Of a stretch of DNA of 13,195 bases, positions 1-7,900 are shown piece by piece. Within the stretch, counting starts at the first letter, position 1. The number at the start of each line of letters is the position of its first letter. The stretch spans positions 1-13,195 of the forward strand of contig VGTA01000027.1 of assembly GCA_016874875.1 (NCBI GenBank). Reading direction: 5' to 3'. The position numbers were made by a program, and so were the translations under genes. Origin of the DNA: Deltaproteobacteria bacterium. GTDB taxonomy: Bacteria > Myxococcota_A > Bradymonadia > UBA7976 > VGTA01. The notes beneath the pieces are model-generated. The model ran no database searches. It saw nothing but the letters and a program-made list of their open reading frames with translations, and was not told the origin of the DNA.

Positions 1-96
1 AGGGGATCAGCGTTGGCCGCGAGGAGGGGATCAGCGTTGGCCGCGAGGAGGGGATCAGCGTTGGCCGCGAGGAGGGGATCAGCGTTGGCCGCGAGG
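1..96 (+). repeat. Perfect 24-bp tandem repeat, four copies
   Basis: Units start at 1, 25, 49 and 73 and are identical at every base; each begins AGGGGATCAGCG. The array probably continues off the left edge. Since 24 is a multiple of three, each unit adds exactly eight residues (GISVGREE) to the partial gene, and copy-number change would keep the frame. Confidence 0.9.
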
Positions 97-212
97 AGGT
101 CCTCTCCACCGCCATCAGCGCCCTCCTCAGCGCCGGCAAGACCCCCCACGAGGTCAGCGCCCTCCTCGCCCTCACCCCTCACCAGCGCGCCCGCCTCCTG
201 CCGAGCGGCTGA
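1..212 (+). CDS. 3' end of an unrecognised gene with an 8-residue repeat
   Basis: The frame read from base 3 stays open from the left edge to TGA at 210-212, giving 69 codons with no start inside the window, so the gene is 5'-truncated. Codons end almost always in G or C, and the peptide is balanced in composition. The other two forward frames give Arg/Pro/Ser-rich or Trp/Arg-rich strings typical of wrong frames. The visible peptide opens with four perfect copies of GISVGREE, then a unique tail of about 37 residues starting VLSTAISALL and ending RARLLPSG. The tail has an amphipathic helix, a short turn (GKTPHE), a second helix (VSALLAL) and a third (QRARLL). This could be a small helix-turn-helix, but it is too short to assign. 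Function unknown. The gene converges on the kinase gene. Confidence 0.6.
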   Translation, partial: GISVGREEGISVGREEGISVGREEGISVGREEVLSTAISALLSAGKTPHEVSALLALTPHQRARLLPSG

Positions 213-360
213 GGCGCCGCCGCCCTTTCGCAAGCCCCCCGCTCGTGGGCGCGGCGCCCGCGAGGCGCTCCACCACCGGCGGCGACAGGCATCCTGCCTC
301 ATCACCGAGGAGCACGCCGAGCTCCACTTCGCTCGCCGTGAGGGGCGCGAGGAGGCTCAC
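172..360 (-). CDS. Possible small ORF downstream of the kinase gene
   Basis: A 62-codon frame starts with GTG at 360, 25 bp after the kinase stop, and ends at 172. Its first 46 codons have high third-position GC and a balanced peptide (MSLLAPLTASEVELGVLLGD...), whereas the forward frame over the same bases is Arg/Ser-rich. The last 13 or so codons overlap the 3' end of the plus-strand partial gene and look like shadow sequence (GRRRLSRSAGGG). No clear Shine-Dalgarno was seen. It may be a small gene, a decayed remnant or chance. Confidence 0.25.
   Translation of the reverse strand: MSLLAPLTASEVELGVLLGDEAGCLSPPVVERLAGAAPTSGGLAKGRRRLSRSAGGGRAGEG
242..264. terminator. GC hairpin between convergent genes
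   Basis: The arms CTCGTGGGCGC (242-252) and GCGCCCGCGAG (254-264) pair over 11 bp with one G-T wobble and a one-base centre; a real loop would open a few pairs. It lies in the 173-bp gap between the plus-strand gene ending at 212 and the kinase ending at 386. No T-tract follows on either strand, so it is not a classical intrinsic terminator. Its position suggests a bidirectional transcription block. Confidence 0.35.
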
Positions 361-385
361 GCCGGAGCAGGGCGCGCGCCTGGCC

Positions 386-1420
386 TCAGTCCAAGAGCCC
401 CAGCCCCTGCAGACTCGGCACCAGCTCCCGCTGCGCCTCCGCGGGCGCGGCGCCTAGGGCGGCGAGGAGCCAGGCGCGTGACACGCGCGGCGTGAGGACG
501 CGGGCGCGGGCGGAGCGCGACAGGGAGGGCTCGAGCGCCATCAGCAGCGCCGCGAGCGTGGCGGCGTTGGGCAGGCGGGACTCGCGGCGGGAGTCGGCGG
601 CGCGCTCCACGACCCACTCGAGCCCCGCCCCCGCCTGCGGCGCGCGCCGCGACAGGGGTGACAGGGGCGCGTGGTCGAGGAAGCGCCGGAACACCGACGC
701 CTGCGTGGGCGGCTCGAACGGCAGCGCCCCCGCCGCCGCCTCGTAGAGCAGCACCCCGAGGCTGTAGACGTCGTCTTGGGGGCTGGAGGGCGCCTGGTCG
801 AACTGCTCGGGGGACGTGTACCACAGCGTCCCCACGTGCGACCCCGGCTCGGTGATGTGGGGGCTGTGCGCGGGGTGGCGCGACACGTCGAAATCGGCGA
901 GGCGGGCGCGCGGCAGGGCGCGCGCGTGGTCGAGCAGCACGTTGTCGGGCTTGAGGTCGCGGTGAATCACCCCCACGTCGTGGAGGTGGTCGAGCGCGTC
1001 GGCGAGGGCGAAACCGAGGGCGCACACCTCGGCGCGCGGCAGCGGCCCGCGCCCCTTGAGCGCCTCCGCGAGCGTCCCCCCCGACAGCACCTCGAGCGCC
1101 GCGGCCTGGTAGTCGGGCTCCTCGAAGACCCCGTGGAGCCACACCACGTTGGGGTGGCACATCCACCCCTGCAGGCGCGCCCCCTCGCGGAAGCGCGCGC
1201 TCATGAACGCCTCCTGCGGGCTCCCGTGCTGCCGCCAGCGCACCTTGAGCGCCACCTCCACGCGCCCGTCCGTCGCCGCGTACACGGCGGCGGAGGCCCC
1301 CACGCCGAGCAGGCGCGTGACGTGGAAGGGGCCGACGCGCGCGGGGGCGGCGTGGGCGCTCACGGCGGGGGGGCTCACGGCGGGGGGCTCACGGCGGGGG
1401 CTCACGGCGCGGAGGCTCAC
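386..1420 (-). CDS. Hanks-type serine/threonine protein kinase, cytosolic
   Basis: This 344-residue protein carries an almost complete eukaryotic-type kinase domain from about residue 31 to 300. It has a glycine loop (LGVGASAAVY, 38-47), the ATP-anchoring lysine in VALK (K59), the catalytic loop HRDLKPDN (153-160; D155, N160), the metal-binding motif as DFD (176-178) instead of DFG, an activation segment ending GTLWYTSPEQ (197-206), and the structural aspartate in DVYSLGVLLYE (D217). No membrane segment or extracellular sensor follows; the C-terminus is a tail of about 44 residues of unknown role. It should phosphorylate Ser/Thr on unknown partners. Translation starts at GTG 1420, 15 bp after the DUF72 stop, so the two are probably co-transcribed. 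The first 30 residues are coded by slippery poly-G repeats, and later in-frame GTGs at 1405, 1378 and 1363 are equally possible starts. Confidence 0.9.
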   Translation of the reverse strand: MSLRAVSPRREPPAVSPPAVSAHAAPARVGPFHVTRLLGVGASAAVYAATDGRVEVALKVRWRQHGSPQEAFMSARFREGARLQGWMCHPNVVWLHGVFEEPDYQAAALEVLSGGTLAEALKGRGPLPRAEVCALGFALADALDHLHDVGVIHRDLKPDNVLLDHARALPRARLADFDVSRHPAHSPHITEPGSHVGTLWYTSPEQFDQAPSSPQDDVYSLGVLLYEAAAGALPFEPPTQASVFRRFLDHAPLSPLSRRAPQAGAGLEWVVERAADSRRESRLPNAATLAALLMALEPSLSRSARARVLTPRVSRAWLLAALGAAPAEAQRELVPSLQGLGLLD

Positions 1421-1430
1421 GGCGGGGGCT
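1361..1430. repeat. CTCACGGC(G)n repeats at the kinase start
   Basis: On the plus strand, CTCACGGC is followed by G-runs of 7 (1367-1373), 6 (1382-1387) and 5 (1396-1400), then a variant unit (CTCACGGCGCGGAGG), then a run of 5 (1424-1428). Each unit presents a GTG start codon on the minus strand. Unit lengths differ by single bases, so neighbouring GTGs lie in different frames: 1420, 1405, 1378 and 1363 are in frame with the kinase, while 1392 is not. Confidence 0.85.
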
Positions 1431-1435
1431 CCGGG

Positions 1436-2185
1436 CTACTCGCCGCTGAGGAGCTGGCGGAAGCGGCGCGCCTCGGGCTCCATCAGCGGGGAGCTGAAGA
1501 CCACCCAGCCGTCCCCGCCGCGCTCCTCCGCGAGGTCGAGGAGCCGCTCGAGGTCATACTCGGTGACGCGCGGCGTGAGCCCCTGCCCGCCGAGGAGGCG
1601 CCAGTAGAAGCGCTCCCCCTCCGGCATCGGCTCCCCCTCCTCCCACATCAGCGGGTCGAGCACGGGCAGCAGCCCCGCCGCCTCGCACACCTGCAGGTAG
1701 CGGTCGCTCTCCTCCCACAGCCCGTCGGCGCGCCACGCCACCGGGCAGGGGAGGGGCGTCTCCTTAAAGAAGCGCTCGATGGACGCGCACGCCGCGTCGG
1801 AGGGGCGGAACGAGGAGGGCGTGTGCAGCAGCAGCGCCTCGGCGCCGAGCGCCTCCACGCGCTTGAGGGCGTGCCCCCACAGGCGGGCCGCCTCGGGGCC
1901 GGCGAAGCCGAGCAGCGCGAGCTGCGGGTCCACGCGCGCCGTGAATCGCGCCTCGGGGGGCGCCAGCTCGCGCCAGCGGCGCAGCGCGGAGGGCTTGGCG
2001 CTCAGGTCGCTGCTCGACATCTCGTAGCAGGTCATGCGCGACCAGTACTTGGGCGTGACTCCGCGGTCGGTGACGCAGGCCACGCGGGTGAGGGGCGCCC
2101 CCTCGCCGTCGTGGTCCTGGGGCCCCTCCTCGGGGGCGGCGTGGCTCATCAGCTCTGCGAAGGTCTTGCTGGGGTCGCTTGTCAA
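1436..2185 (-). CDS. DUF72 (YecE-like) TIM-barrel family protein
   Basis: The 249-residue product resembles the DUF72/YecE family, whose biochemical role is not established. Family-like blocks are the early segment CYEMSSSDLSAKPSALRRWR (compare the family's VEINSSFY...P.....W), the following FTARV strand, ALLLHTPSSFRPS in place of the usual LLFQLPPSF, a late FYWRLLG matching the YfRlHG region, and a final VVFSS strand. Length is close to the family norm of about 240, though the first barrel strand looks divergent. Start: TTG at 2185, chosen because AGGGAG lies 5 nt upstream; an ATG at 2149 is the alternative but lacks a comparable site. It sits between SppA (79-bp gap) and the kinase (15-bp gap) on the same strand. 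Confidence 0.75.
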   Translation of the reverse strand: MTSDPSKTFAELMSHAAPEEGPQDHDGEGAPLTRVACVTDRGVTPKYWSRMTCYEMSSSDLSAKPSALRRWRELAPPEARFTARVDPQLALLGFAGPEAARLWGHALKRVEALGAEALLLHTPSSFRPSDAACASIERFFKETPLPCPVAWRADGLWEESDRYLQVCEAAGLLPVLDPLMWEEGEPMPEGERFYWRLLGGQGLTPRVTEYDLERLLDLAEERGGDGWVVFSSPLMEPEARRFRQLLSGE

Positions 2186-2190
2186 GGTGT

Positions 2191-2196
2191 CTCCCT
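2191..2196 (-). promoter_or_regulatory. Shine-Dalgarno AGGGAG for the DUF72 gene
   Basis: AGGGAG ends 5 nt before TTG 2185. This is the main support for the rare TTG start over the downstream ATG. Confidence 0.6.
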
Positions 2197-2220
2197 AGTG
2201 GGTGTGTATGAGGCGAGCGA

Positions 2221-2262
2221 GGGGCGCGGGGCGCGGGGCGCGGGGCGCGGGGCGCGGGGCGC
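2221..2262 (+). repeat. Six perfect GGGGCGC heptamers
   Basis: Six uninterrupted 7-bp units fill most of the 79-bp gap between the SppA stop (2265) and the DUF72 start (2185). Six G4 runs with three-base spacers match the general G-quadruplex pattern on the plus strand, which is the template strand for the genes here. Confidence 0.9.
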
Positions 2263-2264
2263 GC

Positions 2265-3281
2265 TCAGCGCAAGCCGCGCAGCAGGAGATACGACGCCCC
2301 ATCCGGCGCGTAGAGGTAGAGGGGCTGGCGCGAGGAGAGCGAGAGGGCGGCGCGCGCCGCGCGCTCCTCAAGGGAGCCGCCGCCGAGGGCGGCGCCGAGG
2401 AGCGACCACACGCTGCTCGGCGCGCGGTAGTGGACCACGCGCGCCTCCGACGGCAGCTTGGCGAGCTCCTTGAGGCGCGCCAGCGCCTCCTCCGGGTAGC
2501 CCACGCGGTCGATCAGCTTAGCGTCGAGCGCCTGCCGCGCCGTGAACACGCGCCCGTCGGCGAGCGCGCGCGCCGCCGGCTCCTCGAGCCCCCGCGCCGC
2601 CACCAGCAGCGACAAGAAGCGCTCGTAGAGCTCGTCCACCACCCCCTTGAGGAGCGCCTCGTGCGCGGGGTCCACGGGGCGCGTGGGGGAGAGGAGCGCC
2701 TTGTTGCCGCCCGAGGCGATGCTCACGTCCTCTACCCCGTGGCGGCTGAGGAGGCGCGAGAAGTTCAGCCCGCTCATGATCACGCCCACGCTCCCCGTGA
2801 TGGACGTGGGGAGCGCCCACACCTCCGACGCGGCGAGCGACACGTAGTAGCCCCCCGAGGCGCACGTCTCGTCCATCAGCAGCAGCACAGGCTTGCCCGC
2901 CTCGCGGAGGCGCTTGACCTCGTGGTAGATGAGGTCGGAGTCCGTGACGGAGCCGCCCGGCGTGTTGAGGCGGAGCAGCAGCGCCTTGACCCCGTCGTCG
3001 TGCGCGGCGCGCTGGAGCATCTTGAGGAGCGGCGCGGTGATGCCGCCCTCGCGCCCCTCCCCGCGCGCGATCACCCCCGACAGCTCCACCAGCGCCACCG
3101 CGTCCCCCTCGGAGGCCCCCGAGTGGTGCTCCTCCTCGAGCTGCGCCTCGCTCACGCTCACCCCCTCGCCGAGGGCGGCGAGGACCGCCACGAGCCCCAC
3201 CACGAAGCACACGAGCACGAGGAGGGCGAACAGGCAACCGGAGAGGAGGCGGCGGGGGGCGGTGGGGGTGGAATCGGGCAT
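2265..3281 (-). CDS. sppA: Signal peptide peptidase SppA (short, single-domain type)
   Basis: Read from ATG 3281 this is a 338-residue membrane serine protease of family S49, expected to degrade cleaved signal peptides or membrane proteins on the periplasmic side. An N-terminal membrane anchor covers about residues 12-37 (LLSGCLFALLVLVCFVVGLV). The S49 core follows: an initial strand VALVELSGVI, LRLNTPGGSV (103-112), the nucleophile in CASGGYY (S142), TGSVGV (162-167), and the general-base lysine in SGGNKALLSP (K194). Length fits the 36-kDa bacterial/archaeal form rather than the 67-kDa E. coli form. Only a weak ribosome site (AAGCGAG) precedes ATG 3281. The same frame is open without a stop all the way up through the outer-membrane factor, so this may be either a separate gene or the C-terminal part of a fusion. 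Confidence 0.85.
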   Translation of the reverse strand: MPDSTPTAPRRLLSGCLFALLVLVCFVVGLVAVLAALGEGVSVSEAQLEEEHHSGASEGDAVALVELSGVIARGEGREGGITAPLLKMLQRAAHDDGVKALLLRLNTPGGSVTDSDLIYHEVKRLREAGKPVLLLMDETCASGGYYVSLAASEVWALPTSITGSVGVIMSGLNFSRLLSRHGVEDVSIASGGNKALLSPTRPVDPAHEALLKGVVDELYERFLSLLVAARGLEEPAARALADGRVFTARQALDAKLIDRVGYPEEALARLKELAKLPSEARVVHYRAPSSVWSLLGAALGGGSLEERAARAALSLSSRQPLYLYAPDGASYLLLRGLR

Positions 3282-4904
3282 GGGCGCTCGCTTGGCGTGG
3301 GGGCGGTGAGGCACACTAGCCGATCTCGCGCGCCGCCGCCACCCCCCCGGGCGCGCGCCCCCGCCGAGCCCCCCCGCCGCTCCGCGCCCCGCGCCCTCCC
3401 CCTCGCGCCACCCCCCGCCGAGCGCCCTATACAGCGCCACGGCGGCGACGCGCTGACGTCGCCAGGCCTCCACGACATCTAGCTCCGCTCGCAGCGCGCT
3501 CTGCTGTGCGGCGAGTACCTCGAGATAGCTCGCCCGCCCCGCCCCAAAGAGCATCTGCGCCGTCTCCACAGAGCGGTCGAGGGCGCGGCGCTGCGCGCGC
3601 CGGTGCGTCACCAGCTCCTCACACGCCCGCAGCGCCGCGAGACTCGTAGAGACCTCAGCGAAAGAGACGAGCAGGACGCGCTGGTAGGCGTACAGCGCCT
3701 CGCGCTGCGCGGCGGTGGCGCCCTGCAGCTGCGCCTCTAGCGCGTCGCGGTTGAGCAGCGGCCCCGCCACCCCCCCCAGCAGTGAGTAAGCGAGCGACTC
3801 TGGAAGCCTCAGCAGATACGCAGGGCTAAACGCCTGCAACCCCACCGACGCGCCCAGGCTCAGACTCGGGAAGAGCGCCGCGAGCGCTGCCTCTCGATCT
3901 AGGCGCGCCGCCTCGATCTCCAGCTCCGCCTGACGCACATCGGGCCGATTGCGCAGCTGCGCCGCGGGCGAAGCGGTCGACAGCGCTGGCAGCGGCTCAA
4001 AGGACAGCGCGCTAGCAGGGCGCGCCACGGTCTGTGGGAAGCGCCCGAGTAGCACATTCAGCCGCGCCTCCACCTCTCGCGCGCGCTGGGACGCCTCCAC
4101 CTCAAGGGCGCGCGTCTCCGCCACCAGCGCATCGAGCTGCTGCGCGCCTAGCGCGCTCGCACGCCCCGCCTCCCGCTGCAGGCGCGCCACCCGCGCCGCA
4201 TCCGCCTGCGTCGCCGCGGTGTGTGCTAGAGCTGCGCGGGCGTGGTCGAGGGCGAGCAACTCAAACCACGCGCTGGCGATATCGGCGACGAGGGCGGAGC
4301 GGACGAGGTGCGCGCCCTCCTGCGACGCGAGCAGACGCGTACGCGCCGCGTCCCGCGTCGCCCGCAGCCGCCCCCAGAGGTCCACCTCCCAAGACGCCTG
4401 CACCCCAGGCGCGATCTCCGTGAGGTGCACAGGGATGCGCGTGCCCGGCGTGATGTCCGTCGTCGCGTTGCCAGCGCCGTCCATCGTATAGAGCCCAAAC
4501 TTGCGCACACCCACCCCGAGCCCCGCGTCCACTCGCGGCGACAGCGCGCCGCTCGCCTCGGTGAGCGACGAGCGCGCGCGCTCCACGCGCTCCAGCGCCA
4601 CCGCGAGGTCAGGGCTCGCCCTGAGCCCCTCACGAATCAGCTCCACCAGGCGCGGGTCCCCAAAGTACTCGCTCCAGGGCAGCGGCGCCAAATCCTCCGC
4701 GTTGGCCCCAGAGCCCGCCTCGGGCGCCGCCGCCTCGCCGCCCGCCTGGCTTAGCTCAAAGCGCGATGGGAGACGCGGCACCGCGATCGACACCGCCTGC
4801 GTCACGGGCGCGCACCCCACGCCCCCCACGGCGACCGCAACCCAGGGGGCGCCCCAGCCGCTCACCCCCCAACAGCCCAAGGCGCGCATGAGCCACCTAC
4901 ACAT
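2265..4904 (-). CDS. RND outer-membrane factor (NodT/OprM family), in frame with SppA
   Basis: From ATG 4904 the first 499 residues form a complete TolC/OprM-type channel. It has an N-terminal export signal ending in a possible lipid-attachment cysteine (GGVGC, C31, atypical at -3), PWSEYFGDPRLVELI, the NodT-typical NRPDVRQAELEIEAA and ALFPSLSLGA, a second repeat with GPLLNRDALEAQLQ, and the family-end motif ALYRALGGGW. The partner is the RND pump upstream. The start is fixed by a strong AGGAGG 6 nt upstream and overlaps the transporter stop by 8 bp; an earlier possible start at 4973 would lie deep inside the transporter gene. After GGGW (codon at 3408-3410) no stop occurs: a 42-residue Gly/Arg/Ala linker leads in frame into SppA, giving 879 residues. 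A separate channel would need one single-base indel to reach the TAG at 3316-3318. The channel identity is secure; the gene end is not. Confidence 0.8.
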   Translation of the reverse strand: MCRWLMRALGCWGVSGWGAPWVAVAVGGVGCAPVTQAVSIAVPRLPSRFELSQAGGEAAAPEAGSGANAEDLAPLPWSEYFGDPRLVELIREGLRASPDLAVALERVERARSSLTEASGALSPRVDAGLGVGVRKFGLYTMDGAGNATTDITPGTRIPVHLTEIAPGVQASWEVDLWGRLRATRDAARTRLLASQEGAHLVRSALVADIASAWFELLALDHARAALAHTAATQADAARVARLQREAGRASALGAQQLDALVAETRALEVEASQRAREVEARLNVLLGRFPQTVARPASALSFEPLPALSTASPAAQLRNRPDVRQAELEIEAARLDREAALAALFPSLSLGASVGLQAFSPAYLLRLPESLAYSLLGGVAGPLLNRDALEAQLQGATAAQREALYAYQRVLLVSFAEVSTSLAALRACEELVTHRRAQRRALDRSVETAQMLFGAGRASYLEVLAAQQSALRAELDVVEAWRRQRVAAVALYRALGGGWREGEGAGRGAAGGLGGGARPGGWRRRARSASVPHRPHAKRAPMPDSTPTAPRRLLSGCLFALLVLVCFVVGLVAVLAALGEGVSVSEAQLEEEHHSGASEGDAVALVELSGVIARGEGREGGITAPLLKMLQRAAHDDGVKALLLRLNTPGGSVTDSDLIYHEVKRLREAGKPVLLLMDETCASGGYYVSLAASEVWALPTSITGSVGVIMSGLNFSRLLSRHGVEDVSIASGGNKALLSPTRPVDPAHEALLKGVVDELYERFLSLLVAARGLEEPAARALADGRVFTARQALDAKLIDRVGYPEEALARLKELAKLPSEARVVHYRAPSSVWSLLGAALGGGSLEERAARAALSLSSRQPLYLYAPDGASYLLLRGLR
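3282..3407 (-). other. Stop-less GC-rich linker between OMF and SppA
   Basis: These 126 bp code in frame for low-complexity Gly/Arg/Ala sequence unlike either neighbour. They contain two 7-base C-runs (3342-3348, 3369-3375), with a 6-base run adjacent at 3411-3416. A TAG on the minus strand at 3316-3318 is one frame off; a one-base indel in any of these runs could bring it into frame, ending the channel 34 bp before the SppA ATG. Confidence 0.7.
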
Positions 4905-7900
4905 GGGCGCCCTCCTCCCCGCGCCCCGCGCTAGGCGCCTCCGCGCCGGCGCCCCTCGCCCGCAGCGCCACATAGAGTCCCGGCAGCGCCAAAAACCCCA
5001 GCGCCGTCCCTAGCGCCATCCCACCGATCGCAGCGCACCCGATCGTGCGGTTCCCCGCCGCGCCCGCCCCAGACGACAGCGCGAGGGGCAACAGCCCGGC
5101 GATAAAGGCGATAGATGTCATGAGGATCGGGCGGAGGCGCTGACGACAGGCCTCTCGCACCGCAGCGGCGGCGTCCCCCAGCTCTCGGCTTCGCTGCTCG
5201 GCGAACTCCACCACCAAGATGGCGTTCTTCCCCAAGAGGCCGATCAGCATCACCAGCGTGATCTGCGTGTAGATGTTGTTCTCGAGCCCCGCCGCCCACA
5301 GCAGCGCGAACGCCCCAAAGAGCCCCGGCGGGAGCGAGAAGATCACCACCAGCGGCAACGAGAAGCTCTCGTACTTGGCGCAGAGCACGAGATACACAAA
5401 CACCAAGCACACGAGAAAGATGACCAGCCCCTCGCGACTCGCGTTCACCTCATCACGAGAGATGCCAGCCCAGTCAATCGCGAACCCCCGGGGCAGGCTC
5501 TCGCGCGCCACCTCCTGAACCGCCGCGAGCACCTGCCCCGAGCTCACCCCCGGGGGTCCCTCCCCGTTGATCTCAGCGGAGGGGTACATGTTATAGCGAG
5601 TGGTCTGATCGACCCCCTGAGCCTCCTCAAGGCGCACAAAGGCGTACAGCGGCACCATCTCGCCGCGCGAGCTCCTCACCTGCACCTTGAGGATGTCTTC
5701 AGGCGTGACTCGAGCCTCGGGGAGCGCCTGCACCATCACTTTATACATCTGCCCAAAGCGGATAAAATTGGTGGCGTACTCGCTCCCTAGCAGCGTCTGG
5801 AGCGCGCCAAGCGCCTCCTCCACCGTCACGCCCTTCTGCGCAGCCTTGTCGATGTCCACATGGACAACCCGCTGAGGGTAGCGCGCGTTAAAGATGGTGA
5901 AGGCGCTCGCGACCTCTGGGTGGGCCTTGAGGTCTTCAATAAAGCGCTCCACCACGCGCTCCATTTCGCCAAAATCTCCTCGCCCCGTCTTATCGAGGAC
6001 GCGCAGCTCAAAGCCGCTCGCGTTTCCGTACCCAGGCACCGGCGGCGGCGGGAAGAACTCAAGCTCAGCGCCCTTGACGTGCGCCACGCGCTGCGCGAGG
6101 TCGGCCATCACCTCCTCCACCGACGCCGCGCGGTCCCCCCAGGCCCTCAGGCTGACCAGCGCGGTACCATAGCTAGCGCCCGTGCCGTCAGAGAGGATGT
6201 TAGTGCCCGCTAGCGTCGACACGCTCTCAACGGCCTCAATCTGCCGCGCGGCGGCCCCTACGGCGTTAACCACCTCCTTGGTCCGCTCAAGCGTCGCGCC
6301 GGCAGGGGCCGTGACGCTCACATAAAAGACCCCCTGGTCCTCCGCGGGGATAAAGCCCCTCGGGACCACAGACGACAGCACGCCCGTGGCGCCGAGGAGA
6401 GCCGCCAAGAGCGCCACCGTCAGCCCACGGCGCGCGACCGCGCGCCCGACAACCCCTAAGAGCAGTCGCTCCCCGCCGCCATAGATCCCCTCAAATCCAC
6501 GAAAAATCGCCCCGAGCCGCCCGCCGCGCGGCTCATGCCGCTTGAGGAAGAGGAGGCAGAGGGCGGGTGTGAGCGTCAACGCCACCACCCCAGAGAGGGC
6601 GATCGCCACGGCCATCGTTAAAGCGAACTGTCGAAAAAAGACCCCCGAGGGCCCCGACATAAAGGCGAGCGGCACAAACACTGAGGCCATGACCAGCGTG
6701 ATAGCGACGATGGACCCCGCGATCTCCCCCATGGCCTCGCCCGTCGCGTCACGCACCGAGAGGGACGCCGAGTCGGGCCCAGAGAGGCCATCTGAGCCGC
6801 TGAGCTTGGCGTGGACCGCCTCAACGACTACGATGGCGTCATCAACCACAATCCCGATGGACAAGACCAAGGCGAACAAGGTCACGAGGTTAAGCGAAAA
6901 GCCCAACACCAGCAGCGCCGCGAGCGTCCCGATGAGCGACACGGGGACCGCCAGCGCGGGGATGAGAGTAGAGCGCCAGTCCTGCAAAAAGAGGAACACC
7001 ACGAGGGCCACGAGCAAGAACGCCTCCAGCAGCGTCTTGAGCACCTCACGGACCGCGGCGTTGAGGAAGCGGCTGACATCAAAGCTGAAGGCGTAGTCCA
7101 TGCCGGGCAGGAACAGCTCCTCCTTGAGCTCCGCCATGCGCCGCTTGACCGCCGCGATCACCTCGCTGGCGTTCGAGCCCGGCAACTGCTTGAGCAGTAT
7201 GGAGGCGGCGGGGCGCCCGTTCCACTTCGCCTCCACATCAAAGTAAGTGGTGCCGAGCTCCACGTCGGCGACGTCTCGAATCCTGAGGATGTCGCCGCCC
7301 TCACCGGCGCGAATGGGAATCTCGCCGTACTGCTCAGGGGTGGTCAGCTTCCCTGTGTACTTCACCGTGTACTGCACCTGCGCGTCCCCGCGATCGCTGT
7401 TGTCGCCGAGCTTGCCCGGCGCCGCCTCCACGTTGTGGCTCTGGAGGGCGGCGAGGACGTCCTCGGGCGTGACGCGATAGGCGACGAGGCGCTCCGGCTT
7501 CAGCCAGACCCGCATCGCGTACTCCTTAGCGCCGAGGATGTCAGCGTAGCCCACGCCTGGGATGCGCTTGAGCTCGGCGAGGATGTTGATGTCTGCGAAG
7601 TTATAGAGGAACTTCTCATCAAGCCTCTCATCGGCGCTAAAGACGCTCAGGTACATGAGCATGGCGTTCTCTTCTTTAGCGATCTTTACGCCGTTCCGAA
7701 TCACCTCCGCCGGCAGCTCGCCGAGCACCGCGCTGACTCGGTTCTGCACATTGACCGCCGCCACATCTGGATCGGTGCCAGTCTCAAAGAGCAGCTGCAC
7801 CACGCCCACGCCGTCATTGCCCGTGTCGCTGCTCATATACTTCATACCTGGGACGCCGTTGATAGCGCGCTCAAGCGGCACGATCGCCGCCTTGGTCACC

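Noticed and set aside
1..96. Left-edge repeats as a CRISPR array
   Set aside because: The copies are directly adjacent with no unique spacers and continue an open reading frame.
13..495. A 160-codon plus-strand frame from ATG-like codon 13 through the left repeats
   Set aside because: Its peptide is Arg/Ser/Pro/Ala low-complexity and it runs into the kinase gene. The frame read from base 3 has the coding-like codon pattern and its own stop at 212.
671..2473. A 600-codon plus-strand frame across the kinase and DUF72 genes
   Set aside because: The peptide is His/Arg/Glu/Ala-rich without any domain, and the opposite strand holds recognised families; it is an antisense shadow caused by high GC.
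4905..4973. The longer N-terminus of the outer-membrane factor starting at 4973
   Set aside because: The extra 23 residues are Arg/Gly-rich, overlap the transporter coding sequence and lack a ribosome site, while ATG 4904 has AGGAGG and leads directly into a signal peptide.
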